From contig NZ_KE387152.1 in the NCBI RefSeq assembly GCF_000430505.1, positions 571,413-635,412 of the forward strand: a stretch of 64,000 nt of DNA, read 5' to 3'. The notes under the pieces were generated by a model, which was given only the letters and a program-made list of their open reading frames with translations, was not told the origin of the DNA and made no database searches. Both the position numbers and the translations under genes were made by a program. The stretch is from Eisenibacter elegans DSM 3317. Lineage in GTDB: Bacteria > Bacteroidota > Bacteroidia > Cytophagales > Microscillaceae. Of this stretch, positions 43,344-51,126 are shown piece by piece (within the stretch, counting starts at the first letter, position 1; each line of letters begins with the position of its first letter).

Positions 43344-43450
43344 GCGCCACCGGATATTTTTGAAAAGTGTCTCGAAGCCGAAGCCCCGAAACAAACTGAG
43401 ACCTCATGTTTTTGGGTAAAATAAGGGGTTTGAAAAATACCCGGTGGCGT
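43344..43450 (+). repeat. family A palindromic element, internally deleted copy
   Basis: 107 bases opening GCGCCACCGGATATTTTTGA and closing GAAAAATACCCGGTGGCGT. The inner part has CGAAGCCGAAGCCCCGAA and GAGACCTCATGTTTTTGGGT, but the second hairpin is missing. The two terminal repeats have changed together (ACCGG against CCGGT), keeping them complementary. Confidence 0.8.
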
Positions 43451-43481
43451 GCTAAAATCACAAAGCGCTCTTAGCGTGTAT

Positions 43482-44825
43482 TTATGCGAAGCCCAGCAAC
43501 TGCGGAGGCTGCTCTTCGAAGTGGATTCCCTGCGTTGCAAGTTCGGCTAAAAGGGGTTGGTATACTTCGGGCTGGAGGGGGCGCTGTACCCCACGGATAC
43601 TGAACTCACCCTTTAGGCAGCGAACAGCGGCCATCGCCAGAGGCAAACCAACCGTTTTGGCCATAGCCGTACGGGGTGAAGGCTCTCCCACGAGGCAGAA
43701 GTCGCTTAGTTGCTGCCAAGTTTGTCCTTGGAGTTGGTATACGACTTTGTGTTGCATCACCACGAGGTCGAGGTCTTCGGGGTGGAGCTGCCAGAGGGTT
43801 TCGAGCCGTTGCTGTAGTACTTGTGCCGGGCTGCCCTGCGAGAGACCAAGGGGATGGTTTTGGTGTAGACCGAGCCAAGCCACCGCCTCCATCGCTTCAG
43901 GGCTTGCCTCCGCCTGTCGTGCCCAGCGCGTGAGCAGTGGCTCTTGGGGGCTTCCTTCGTGTATAAATCTTTCGAGCCACTCGCCATAGGTTTGCTCAGG
44001 GCTGTAGTTGGCCTGCCAAGTATCGTCTGTCAGGCCGGTACGCAAGAGCACCTGCCAAGCCTGACAAAAGCCCCGACGGCGGAGTGTACCCCGAATGAGG
44101 GTGTCGGCTGTCTGAAGGCCGTACAGCTCGCTATATTGCAAAGAATCACGGTTGGCATAGCCATCAAAACTACCCCATCCGGCTACTTCTATCGGCTGTG
44201 TGTACTCAAAGAGGCTGCTGTAAGGTAGGTACTTTACCAGCCCTTGGTGGCGAAAGCGTGCCGGCCCACCTTGGCCTGCCAACACAACATTGCGCGGATT
44301 CCAAGTAAACTTATAGTGCCAAGGGTTGTCTACCGATTGGGGGGCAATCAGCCCTCCGGTGTAGGAGTAAAAAGCGGTGATGTGGCCGCCCTGTTGACGG
44401 ATATGGTCAAGTAGCTGCATCGCCGACATATGGTCGATGCCCGGGTCTAGGCCTATTTCGTTGAGCAGCAGTACGCCTTTAGCCACAGCTTCAGCGTGGA
44501 GGGCTTGCATTCCTTCTGACACATACGAAGCCGAGAGAAAGTGCTTGCCCTGCATCACACACTGTGCGGCCACAGAGACGTGTGCATCCGGGGGTAGCAA
44601 TGATACCACGATGCTCGCCGGTGATAGAGCGTTGGCCAAGGTGTCGGCGTTGAGGTCGAGGGTTTGGGTCAGGATGCCCGGGTATTGCTGCTGACGCTGC
44701 GCCAACAGCGTTTCGTCGCGGTCGGCTACACAAAGCCGCCACCCTTCACGCTGGGCGGCTTGCGCCAGATATTCGATGGCATAGGGGGCAGAACGGCCTG
44801 CGCCTAATAGTAGGATTTGTGTCAT
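43482..44825 (-). CDS. saccharopine dehydrogenase-like oxidoreductase
   Basis: This 447-residue protein has an N-terminal Rossmann fold with ILLLGAGRSAPYAIEYL (4-20) and a VADRD strand end, typical of NAD(P) binding. Next come VSLLPPDAHVSVAAQCVMQGKHFLSASY and NEIGLDPGIDHMSAMQLLD, hallmarks of saccharopine dehydrogenase-like (Lys1/LYS9, carboxynorspermidine) enzymes. The C-terminal half binds substrate and contains YSYTGGLIAP and HYKFTWNPRNVVLAGQ. In Bacteroidota the member of this size is annotated as saccharopine dehydrogenase family; the true substrate (lysine breakdown or another amino acid) cannot be told here. It is flanked by unrelated genes. Confidence 0.88.
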   Translation of the reverse strand: MTQILLLGAGRSAPYAIEYLAQAAQREGWRLCVADRDETLLAQRQQQYPGILTQTLDLNADTLANALSPASIVVSLLPPDAHVSVAAQCVMQGKHFLSASYVSEGMQALHAEAVAKGVLLLNEIGLDPGIDHMSAMQLLDHIRQQGGHITAFYSYTGGLIAPQSVDNPWHYKFTWNPRNVVLAGQGGPARFRHQGLVKYLPYSSLFEYTQPIEVAGWGSFDGYANRDSLQYSELYGLQTADTLIRGTLRRRGFCQAWQVLLRTGLTDDTWQANYSPEQTYGEWLERFIHEGSPQEPLLTRWARQAEASPEAMEAVAWLGLHQNHPLGLSQGSPAQVLQQRLETLWQLHPEDLDLVVMQHKVVYQLQGQTWQQLSDFCLVGEPSPRTAMAKTVGLPLAMAAVRCLKGEFSIRGVQRPLQPEVYQPLLAELATQGIHFEEQPPQLLGFA

Positions 44826-44874
44826 AGGTTTAGGTGTTTGGGTGGAGGGACTAATACCAACTTGGAATCAAAAG

Positions 44875-44973
44875 TATACCAATATTCACAAGATTTAGGG
44901 ATTTCCAGGATTTGATTTTCTTGACTCTCAAGTATTTCCAACGCCTATATTTCCCTATTTTGATTGACTATAA
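44875..44973 (+). repeat. family B dispersed repeat, copy 3
   Basis: About 99 bases opening TATACCAATATTCACAAG, with GGATTTGATTTTCTTGA as in copy 1 and ending near TTGATTGACTATAAG. The middle is more diverged than in copies 1 and 2. Confidence 0.7.
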
Positions 44974-45108
44974 GCATTTTACGATGCCTTCACGTGCGAA
45001 GGATGCGGGCGCTAGCCCTGCACGTAGCCTTGCGGCTGGCCGCCTAGTGATAGCCCTAACCCGCGCCCCAAAAGGCAACCAAGGCTTAGAATACAAGCGC
45101 TATGGAGG

Positions 45109-46158
45109 TTATTCGCCTTCTTTGACGGCTAGTTGGCCACAGGCAGCGTCAATGTCTTTGCCTCGGCTGCGGCGTACATTTACTACCAAGCCTTTCTGCT
45201 CCAAATGCCGCTGAAAGCGCAACAGGGTGTCTTCATCAGTGTTGAGGAAGGAGGCATTGGCGATGGGGTTGTACTCGATGATGTTGATTTTGCAAGGCAC
45301 TTTTTTGCTGAAGCGGTAGAGTTCGTCAGCGTCTTGGGTGGTGTCGTTGAAGCCATAAAAGAGGATGTATTCCAGCGTGATTTTGTTTTTGGTACGCTGA
45401 TAAAAATGTTGCAGCGCCTTGGTCAGTGCGGGCAGGCTATTGGTCTCGTTGATGGGCATAATCTGATTGCGTTTCTGCTCATTGGCGGCGTGTAGGGAGA
45501 GGGCAAGGTTGAACTTCACCTCGTCGTCGCCCAGTTTTTCAATCATCTTGGCAATGCCCGCCGTGGAGACCGTGATGCGCTTGGGCGACATACCCAAGCC
45601 CTCGGGAGAGGTCAGTAGCTCTACGGACTGGAGTACGTTTTTGTAGTTTAGCAGGGGTTCGCCCATACCCATATACACGATATTGGTGAGGGGTTGGCCA
45701 TAGTTCTCTTCGGCTTGGCGGGCTATCTGTACTACTTGGTCGTAGATTTCGGCAGCGTCGAGGTTGCGCTTGCGAGCCATATAGCCTGTGGCGCAAAACT
45801 TACAGGTCAGCGAGCAACCCACCTGTGACGACACGCAGGCCGTCATCCGCTCGGGCGTAGGAATAAGCACCCCTTCTATCAGGTGGGTATCGTGTAGTGA
45901 GAATGCTGTCTTGATAGTGCCGTCGTTACTCTTCTGTGTTTGCGCAATACGGATAGGGCGGATGCTAAAATGCTCGGCCAGGCGCTGGCGTGTGGCTTGG
46001 GAGAGATTGGTCATCTGCTCAAAATCAGTGGCTGATTTTTTCCAGAGCCACTCATACACCTGTTTGGCGCGAAAGGGCTTCTCACCTATTGATACAAAAA
46101 AATCTTTGAGTTGCTCAAGGCTGAGGGTGCGTATATCGGTCTGAGAGAGGGTATTCAT
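45109..46158 (-). CDS. rlmN: dual-specificity 23S rRNA A2503 / tRNA A37 C2-methyltransferase
   Basis: RlmN is a radical-SAM enzyme that methylates A2503 of 23S rRNA and A37 of some tRNAs. From the ATG ending at 46158 the product has 349 residues; the longer open frame upstream is unlikely. The cluster motif is CSLTCKFC (Cys115, Cys119, Cys122), preceded by MTACVSSQVG. Other marks are YMGMGEPLLNYKNV, ITVSTAGIAKMI and LSLHAANEQKRNQIMPIN. The resolving cysteine near the end is in DAACGQL (Cys340). A TATCTTTG box 60 bases upstream may be its promoter. Confidence 0.96.
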   Translation of the reverse strand: MNTLSQTDIRTLSLEQLKDFFVSIGEKPFRAKQVYEWLWKKSATDFEQMTNLSQATRQRLAEHFSIRPIRIAQTQKSNDGTIKTAFSLHDTHLIEGVLIPTPERMTACVSSQVGCSLTCKFCATGYMARKRNLDAAEIYDQVVQIARQAEENYGQPLTNIVYMGMGEPLLNYKNVLQSVELLTSPEGLGMSPKRITVSTAGIAKMIEKLGDDEVKFNLALSLHAANEQKRNQIMPINETNSLPALTKALQHFYQRTKNKITLEYILFYGFNDTTQDADELYRFSKKVPCKINIIEYNPIANASFLNTDEDTLLRFQRHLEQKGLVVNVRRSRGKDIDAACGQLAVKEGE

Positions 46159-46217
46159 ATCGTTGTTACTCCAATGGAAATGAGACAAAAGCTGTGATTG
46201 TCTGTGATTTGTAGCTG

Positions 46218-46225
46218 CAAAGATA
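46218..46225 (-). promoter_or_regulatory. -7 box of rlmN
   Basis: TATCTTTG on the minus strand, 59 bases before the rlmN start codon. No matching -33 TTTG is seen. Confidence 0.45.
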
Positions 46226-46444
46226 CGACTTCCTCCCGACGATGGAAGGGTTGCGCACGAGTTTCTCAAGTAGAGGAGCGATGTGTGGAGCGGCGGACTA
46301 TCTGCTACACACAATAATTTGGTGTTGTTGTTATTTTCGTGTGCTAGGATACAACCATAAAAGACACAAAGGAGAGGATGAATATCGGTAGCTTTGTGAG
46401 CTTTATTATGATGATAGCCCTGTTGAGTTGAACCCAAGTTAGCC

Positions 46445-46475
46445 AATGTCCAGTAGCGTGTTATCTAGTGGTGCA
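46445..46475. repeat. remnant of family A element ends
   Basis: AATGTCCAGTAGCGTG is followed by TATCTAGTGGTGC; both resemble family A termini, but the middle is gone. Confidence 0.4.
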
Positions 46476-46528
46476 GCGTGTATACAAAGCAGGCGCTTTA
46501 TATAGGGCACATTTTTTTTTGAGCGCCC

Positions 46529-46559
46529 TTTGAAAAATAGCGGGGAAGTGTTACCTTTG
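46529..46559 (+). promoter_or_regulatory. promoter of the rpsL-rpsG-fusA cluster
   Basis: TTTG at 46529-46532 and TACCTTTG at 46552-46559 are 19 bases apart, an excellent match to the Bacteroidota housekeeping consensus. The rpsL ATG lies 49 bases downstream of the -7 box. Confidence 0.75.
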
Positions 46560-46608
46560 CAGTTCCGAAAATTTGAGGGTACAGATATAGTCAAAAAATC
46601 AGTGATAA

Positions 46609-46998
46609 ATGCCTACCATTCAACAATTAGTCAGAAAAGGACGCAAGCAGCTGACCAGTAAGTCAAAGTCTCCGGCCTTAGACAGCTGCCCCCAGCGCCG
46701 TGGTGTATGTACCAGAGTATATACTACTACGCCTAAAAAGCCAAACTCAGCCATGCGTAAAGTAGCGCGTGTACGCCTTACCAATGGCAAAGAAGTCAAC
46801 GCCTACATCCCAGGTGAAGGCCACAAGTTGCAAGAGCACTCTATCGTATTGATTCGCGGTGGTCGTGTGAAGGACTTGCCAGGCGTTCGTTACCACATCG
46901 TTCGTGGAGCTTTGGATACCGGTGGAGTAGACGGTCGTCGTCAAGCCCGCTCTAAGTATGGAGCCAAACGCCCCAAAGAGGCCAAAGCCAAAAAGTAA
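46609..46998 (+). CDS. rpsL: 30S ribosomal protein S12
   Basis: S12 sits at the decoding centre of the small subunit. The 129-residue product is the usual length and begins [14 protein letters not shown]. The [22 protein letters not shown] loop and [18 protein letters not shown] are intact, with lysines at the positions equivalent to E. coli K43 and K88, so no classical streptomycin-resistance change is present. The tail ends RPKEAKAKK. It is the first gene of the str cluster, 37 bases before rpsG. Confidence 0.98.
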   Translation: MPTIQQLVRKGRKQLTSKSKSPALDSCPQRRGVCTRVYTTTPKKPNSAMRKVARVRLTNGKEVNAYIPGEGHKLQEHSIVLIRGGRVKDLPGVRYHIVRGALDTGGVDGRRQARSKYGAKRPKEAKAKK

Positions 46999-47035
46999 TC
47001 CCTATTGATTCGTAGTCAAGCATTTTCAGATAACC

Positions 47036-47503
47036 ATGAGAAAAAGAAAACCACCCAAGAGATACGTCCTTCCTGATCCTAAATTTAGCGACGTACAAGT
47101 AACCAAGTTTGTAAACAACTTGATGGAGCGCGGCAAGAAAAACCTTGCTTACAACATCTTCTACGGCGCATTGGAAATAGTAGAAACCAAGACAGGCGAA
47201 AATGGCCTCGAAACTTGGCGCAAGGCTTTGGGCAATGTAATGCCCGGCGTAGAAGTACGCAGCCGTCGTGTAGGTGGTGCTACTTTCCAAGTACCTAGCG
47301 AAGTGCGCCCTGAGCGTCGCGAATCTCTCGGCATTAAATGGTTGATTAACTACGCACGCAAGCGTGGCGAAAAAACAATGCAAGAGCGCCTAGCCGGTGA
47401 AATTATCGCCGCCGCCAAAGGTGAAGGAGCTGCCGTGAAGAAAAAAGATGATACCCACCGTATGGCAGATGCCAACAAAGCCTTCTCTCATTTTAGATTC
47501 TAA
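47036..47503 (+). CDS. rpsG: 30S ribosomal protein S7
   Basis: S7 nucleates assembly of the 30S head. The 155-residue product begins MRKRKPPKR and has [62 protein letters not shown] and the end [15 protein letters not shown]. All are family hallmarks. It lies 37 bases after rpsL and 90 bases before fusA. Confidence 0.98.
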   Translation: MRKRKPPKRYVLPDPKFSDVQVTKFVNNLMERGKKNLAYNIFYGALEIVETKTGENGLETWRKALGNVMPGVEVRSRRVGGATFQVPSEVRPERRESLGIKWLINYARKRGEKTMQERLAGEIIAAAKGEGAAVKKKDDTHRMADANKAFSHFRF

Positions 47504-47543
47504 TTATCAGATACGTTATCATCGAGCCTTGCCAAGAAATTGC

Positions 47544-47551
47544 TATCTTTG
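47544..47551 (+). promoter_or_regulatory. possible internal promoter before fusA
   Basis: TATCTTTG matches TAnnTTTG, 42 bases before the fusA ATG. No TTTG is found at the -33 distance, so read-through from the rpsL promoter may be the main source. Confidence 0.45.
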
Positions 47552-47593
47552 CGACATATTCTGGGTAAGTAACTCATTAAGCAATTCAATACA

Positions 47594-49720
47594 ATGGCTG
47601 ACTTAGTTCATCTGCGCAATATCGGTATCATGGCGCACATCGATGCCGGTAAAACAACCACCACCGAGCGCATACTTTATTACACTGGTCTGACTCACAA
47701 AATCGGTGAGGTTCACGACGGTGCTGCTACCATGGACCACATGGTGCAAGAGCAGGAGCGCGGTATTACTATTACCTCTGCTGCTACAACAACCCGCTGG
47801 AATTATCCTACTGTACAGGGCGAACTTATCCCTGAAAGTAAGGCTTACCGTATCAACATCATTGATACTCCAGGCCACGTGGATTTTACAGTTGAGGTAG
47901 AACGTTCTTTGCGCGTCTTGGATGGTGCAGTTGCCTTGTTTTGTGCCGTATCTGGTGTAGAACCCCAGTCTGAAACCGTATGGAGACAAGCGGACAAGTA
48001 CCACGTACCACGGATCTGTTTTGTAAACAAAATGGACCGCTCAGGTGCAGACTTCTTCCGTGTTGTTGAGGATATCCAAAATACCCTGAAAGCCAAAGCC
48101 GTACCGATGCAAGTACCTATCGGCGCTGAAGAAACTTTCAAAGGCGTGGTAGACTTGGTAACGAAGAAGGCTGTTATTTGGGATGAAGCTTCTCAAGGTA
48201 AAAAGTACGACCTAGTTGATATCCCTGCCGACCTCGTAGAGACTGTAGCCGAATGGCGACAAAACCTCATCGAGAGCGTAGCCGAGTATGACGAAGCGCT
48301 GATGGAGAAATTCTTCGAAGACGAAGACTCTATCACTGAAGAAGAAATCCGCGCTGCCGTTCGCAAGGCTGTTATCGATATGGCCTTCTTCCCTGTGTTC
48401 TGTGGCTCTGCCTTCAAAAACAAAGGGGTTCAGGCAGTACTCGATGCTGTTTGTTCTTACATGCCTTCACCTCTTGACCTTCCCCCTGTAACAGGTACTA
48501 ACCCTGACAGCGGAGAAGAAGAGGTGCGTAAGCCTGACAACAATCAGCCTTTTGCCGCCTTAGCTTTCAAAATTGCCACTGACCCCTTCGTTGGCCGTCT
48601 TTGCTTTATGCGTGTGTACTCTGGTACGCTCGACTCAGGCTCTTACGTACTCAACAACCGTACTGGTAAGAAAGAACGTATCTCTCGCCTGATGCAGATG
48701 CACGCCAACAAGCAGAACCCTATCGATAAAATCGAAGCTGGTGATATCTGCGCAGGTGTTGGATTTAAGGACATCAAAACCGGTGATACTCTCACCGACG
48801 AGAAACACCCGCTCGTATTGGAGTCTATGAGCTTCCCAGAGCCCGTTATCGGATACGCTATTGAGCCTAAAGCTCAGGCTGACGTAGACAAGCTCGGCTC
48901 GGCGATTGCCAAACTAGTAGAGGAAGACCCTACCCTACGTGTAGAAACTGACCAAGAAACCGGCCAGACAGTTATGCGTGGTATGGGTGAATTGCACCTC
49001 GAAATCATCCTTGACCGCCTACAGCGCGAGTTTAAGGTTGAAGTAAACCAAGGTGCTCCTCAAGTAGCTTACAAAGAGTCACTTACAGGTACTGTAGAAC
49101 ACAAAGAAGTCTACAAAAAGCAAAGTGGTGGTAAAGGTAAATTCGCCGATATCGTGTTCGAACTCGGCCCCCGCGAAGACAACCAGCCTGGCTTGCAGTT
49201 TGTAAACGACATCGTGGGTGGTGTGATTCCTCGCGAATTTATCCCCGCTATCCAGAAAGGCTTTGAACAAGCTTTGGCCAACGGCCCTCTTGCCGGATAC
49301 CCGGTAGAAGGTGTGAAGGTGCGCTTGTTCCACGGTTCTTTCCACGATGTTGACTCTGACTCACTCTCGTTCGAATTGGCCGCCCGTATGGGCTTCCGTG
49401 AAGCTGCCCGCAAAGCCGCTCCACGTCTGAAAGAGCCTATCATGAGTGTAGAGGTAGTAACTCCTGAAGAGTTTACAGGCCCCGTAACAGGTGACCTCAA
49501 CCGTCGTCGTGGTATTATGAAAGGAATGGATACTCGCGGTGGTGCGCAAGTAATCAAAGCTGACGTACCTTTGTCAGAGCTATTTGGTTATGTAACCGAC
49601 CTCCGTACCATCTCTTCTGGTCGTGCTTCTGCCAACCTTACATTCTCTCACTATGAGTTTGTACCGCAGAACATCGCCGACGATGTTGTCGCTAAAAGCA
49701 AAGGTACTCCCGTACGCTAG
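47594..49720 (+). CDS. fusA: elongation factor G
   Basis: EF-G drives GTP-dependent translocation. The 708-residue product has the G1 motif [15 protein letters not shown], switch I ending [10 protein letters not shown]3 DTPGHVDF and G4 [10 protein letters not shown]. Domain II follows near residue 300, and domains III-V show [32 protein letters not shown] and [27 protein letters not shown]. It is intact and of standard length, in the normal rpsL-rpsG-fusA order. No tuf gene follows, which is common in Bacteroidota. Confidence 0.98.
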   Translation: MADLVHLRNIGIMAHIDAGKTTTTERILYYTGLTHKIGEVHDGAATMDHMVQEQERGITITSAATTTRWNYPTVQGELIPESKAYRINIIDTPGHVDFTVEVERSLRVLDGAVALFCAVSGVEPQSETVWRQADKYHVPRICFVNKMDRSGADFFRVVEDIQNTLKAKAVPMQVPIGAEETFKGVVDLVTKKAVIWDEASQGKKYDLVDIPADLVETVAEWRQNLIESVAEYDEALMEKFFEDEDSITEEEIRAAVRKAVIDMAFFPVFCGSAFKNKGVQAVLDAVCSYMPSPLDLPPVTGTNPDSGEEEVRKPDNNQPFAALAFKIATDPFVGRLCFMRVYSGTLDSGSYVLNNRTGKKERISRLMQMHANKQNPIDKIEAGDICAGVGFKDIKTGDTLTDEKHPLVLESMSFPEPVIGYAIEPKAQADVDKLGSAIAKLVEEDPTLRVETDQETGQTVMRGMGELHLEIILDRLQREFKVEVNQGAPQVAYKESLTGTVEHKEVYKKQSGGKGKFADIVFELGPREDNQPGLQFVNDIVGGVIPREFIPAIQKGFEQALANGPLAGYPVEGVKVRLFHGSFHDVDSDSLSFELAARMGFREAARKAAPRLKEPIMSVEVVTPEEFTGPVTGDLNRRRGIMKGMDTRGGAQVIKADVPLSELFGYVTDLRTISSGRASANLTFSHYEFVPQNIADDVVAKSKGTPVR

Positions 49721-49750
49721 TCGGCGGTAAGTCCCTATACCATATACTAC

Positions 49751-49780
49751 CTACCGACCCACTGCGGTCGGTAGTTTTTT
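49751..49780 (+). terminator. rho-independent terminator between fusA and rpsJ
   Basis: A 9-bp stem (CTACCGACC at 49751-49759 with GGTCGGTAG at 49766-49774), a 6-base loop and six T residues at 49775-49780. It starts 30 bases after the fusA stop and ends 27 bases before rpsJ, so rpsJ would depend on read-through or its own promoter. Confidence 0.8.
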
Positions 49781-49807
49781 CGCCGATATATTTTCATATC
49801 CAAGAAC

Positions 49808-50113
49808 ATGACGCAAAAAATCAGAATAAAACTAAAATCATACGATCACAACTTGGTAGATAAATCTGCTGAGAAAATCGTAAAGGCAGTAAAACAAACT
49901 GGTGCTGTTGTGAACGGCCCTATTCCACTGCCTACCAAGCGCGAAATCTTTACTGTATTGCGCTCGCCACACGTAAACAAAAAATCACGTGAGCAATTCC
50001 AACTCAGCACCTACAAGCGCCTTGTAGATATCTACTCTACTAGCGCCAAAACTGTAGATGCACTGATGAAGCTCGAATTGCCTAGCGGTGTAGACGTAGA
50101 AATCAAAGTCTGA
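49808..50113 (+). CDS. rpsJ: 30S ribosomal protein S10
   Basis: The 101-residue product is a complete S10 with [42 protein letters not shown] and the end [12 protein letters not shown]10 is a head protein of the 30S and also the NusG/NusB contact (NusE). In most bacteria it begins the S10 operon (rplC, rplD and so on). Here it is followed by a strong hairpin and then unrelated genes, so it has been cut off from that operon. A terminator precedes it, and no clear promoter is visible between. Confidence 0.97.
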   Translation: MTQKIRIKLKSYDHNLVDKSAEKIVKAVKQTGAVVNGPIPLPTKREIFTVLRSPHVNKKSREQFQLSTYKRLVDIYSTSAKTVDALMKLELPSGVDVEIKV

Positions 50114-50140
50114 GGAACTACCTACACAACCCTACTCGCA

Positions 50141-50175
50141 GCGGCTTGTACTCCATACTTTGGAGTGCAAGCCGC
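50141..50175 (+). terminator. long hairpin after rpsJ
   Basis: A 14-bp stem with one G-T pair (50141-50154 with 50162-50175) and a 7-base loop begins 28 bases after the rpsJ stop. The T tract is poor (TTGCTTGTG). Confidence 0.65.
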
Positions 50176-50190
50176 TTGCTTGTGAGATAT

Positions 50191-50229
50191 ACGCACCACT
50201 GGATAGCCTCAGCCACTAGATATTTTTGG
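50191..50229. repeat. remnant of family A element ends
   Basis: ACGCACCACTGGATA and GCCACTAGATATTTTTGG both match family A termini and lie close together; the inner part is lost. Confidence 0.45.
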
Positions 50230-50309
50230 TTTTTGTCGTTTCGTGCGCATTTTAGGGGACATTAAAAAAAGCTAACCCATTAATCGACCCCGTAGAAGCC
50301 GCAAACTCA

Positions 50310-50380
50310 ACGCCCCTTTGGGGCTTTTTGTGGTTGCGTATTGATAGTCTACCGATGGAACACCCCTCTGGTTTTTTTAG
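50310..50380 (+). repeat. family C tandem-hairpin repeat, copy 1
   Basis: Two GCCCC/GGGGC-type hairpins with T tracts (CGCCCCTTTGGGGCTTTTTG and ACACCCCTCTGGTTTTTTT) are joined by a linker GTATTGATAGTCTACCGATGG. The same layout recurs at 62014-62084. Confidence 0.7.
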
Positions 50381-50484
50381 CAATTGGTTGTGGTGGCAAC
50401 ATCGGTAGAAAACCTGCCCTACACTCAATAAAAAACCCACAAAATCACGAAGGCTTTGCAGGTTTTTGGGGAGGTGAAGAGGGG

Positions 50485-51003
50485 TTATCCTCGTTTCCAT
50501 TTGCTTTCGAGATAGAGCTGCTGCGATTTTTTGACGGCAGCAATGGCGGCCTTCTCATCGTCCCAGCCTTCTACGCCTACTTTTTTCTTTTCGAGGTTTT
50601 TGTATACTTCAAAGAAGTGCTCGATTTCGAGCTTGAGGTGGGGGGCGATTTGGTCGAGGCGGGTGATGTGATTCCAGATAGGGTCTTGGGCAGGCACACA
50701 GAGAATCTTCTCATCAGGGCCTTTCTCATCACGCATATTGAACAAACCGATGGGGCGTACCTCTATGATGCAGCCAGGGAAGGTAGGCTCCGTAACCAAG
50801 ATGAGTGCATCAAGCGGATCGCCATCGAGGGCAAGCGTTTCGGGGAAAAACCCATAATCACTGGGGTAGTGTACCGACGAGAAGAGCATCCGGTCGTAGC
50901 GAATCATGCGACGCTCGTAGTCGTACTCGTATTTGTTGCGGCTACCCTTAGGAATCTCTACAATAGCATCTATCAAGAAATCCTCTTTTGGCTTATCAGT
51001 CAT
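50485..51003 (-). CDS. ppa: inorganic pyrophosphatase
   Basis: This cytosolic family I enzyme hydrolyses pyrophosphate and pulls biosynthetic reactions forward. The 172-residue product has AIVEIPKGSRNKYEYD, YPSDYGFFPETLALDGDPLDALILVTEPTFPG, with the metal-binding Asp residues of DGDPLD, and FFEVYKNLEKKKVGVEGW. The length matches bacterial hexameric enzymes. A TATCTTTG box lies 45 bases upstream. It is convergent with rpsJ. Confidence 0.97.
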   Translation of the reverse strand: MTDKPKEDFLIDAIVEIPKGSRNKYEYDYERRMIRYDRMLFSSVHYPSDYGFFPETLALDGDPLDALILVTEPTFPGCIIEVRPIGLFNMRDEKGPDEKILCVPAQDPIWNHITRLDQIAPHLKLEIEHFFEVYKNLEKKKVGVEGWDDEKAAIAAVKKSQQLYLESKWKRG

Positions 51004-51047
51004 ATAGTTAGGGGGTTATGGAGATAAAACAATCTATACAAATTTTG

Positions 51048-51055
51048 CAAAGATA
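51048..51055 (-). promoter_or_regulatory. -7 box of ppa
   Basis: TATCTTTG on the minus strand, 44 bases before the ppa start codon. No suitable -33 element. Confidence 0.5.
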
Positions 51056-51126
51056 AAGTTACAAAAACTTGCGCACTTGTATGGGAGCGCAAGCGTTAAA
51101 TTTTGGTTAGCAGTAAAATTGTGGGC

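Larger units (their letters stand above)
46159..46608. other. rlmN-rpsL divergent intergenic region
   Basis: 450 bases containing the rlmN and str-cluster promoters and a small remnant of family A ends. An open frame running through most of it on the minus strand has no signal or motif. Confidence 0.6.
50114..50484. other. rpsJ-ppa intergenic region with repeats
   Basis: 371 bases between convergent genes. They contain the rpsJ hairpin, remnant family A ends (50191-50229) and a family C tandem hairpin (50310-50380). No gene is seen. Confidence 0.6.

Noticed and set aside
44912-45214. 100-codon plus-strand frame beside rlmN
   Set aside because: It starts in a family B repeat and ends antisense to rlmN. 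The G+C-rich block around 44985-45075 may be another short repeat, but I found no second copy here.
45109-46446. Long minus-strand frame that would extend rlmN by 96 residues
   Set aside because: The extra N-terminus has no RlmN similarity and crosses the -7 box and the rlmN-rpsL spacer; the ATG ending at 46158 gives the usual length.
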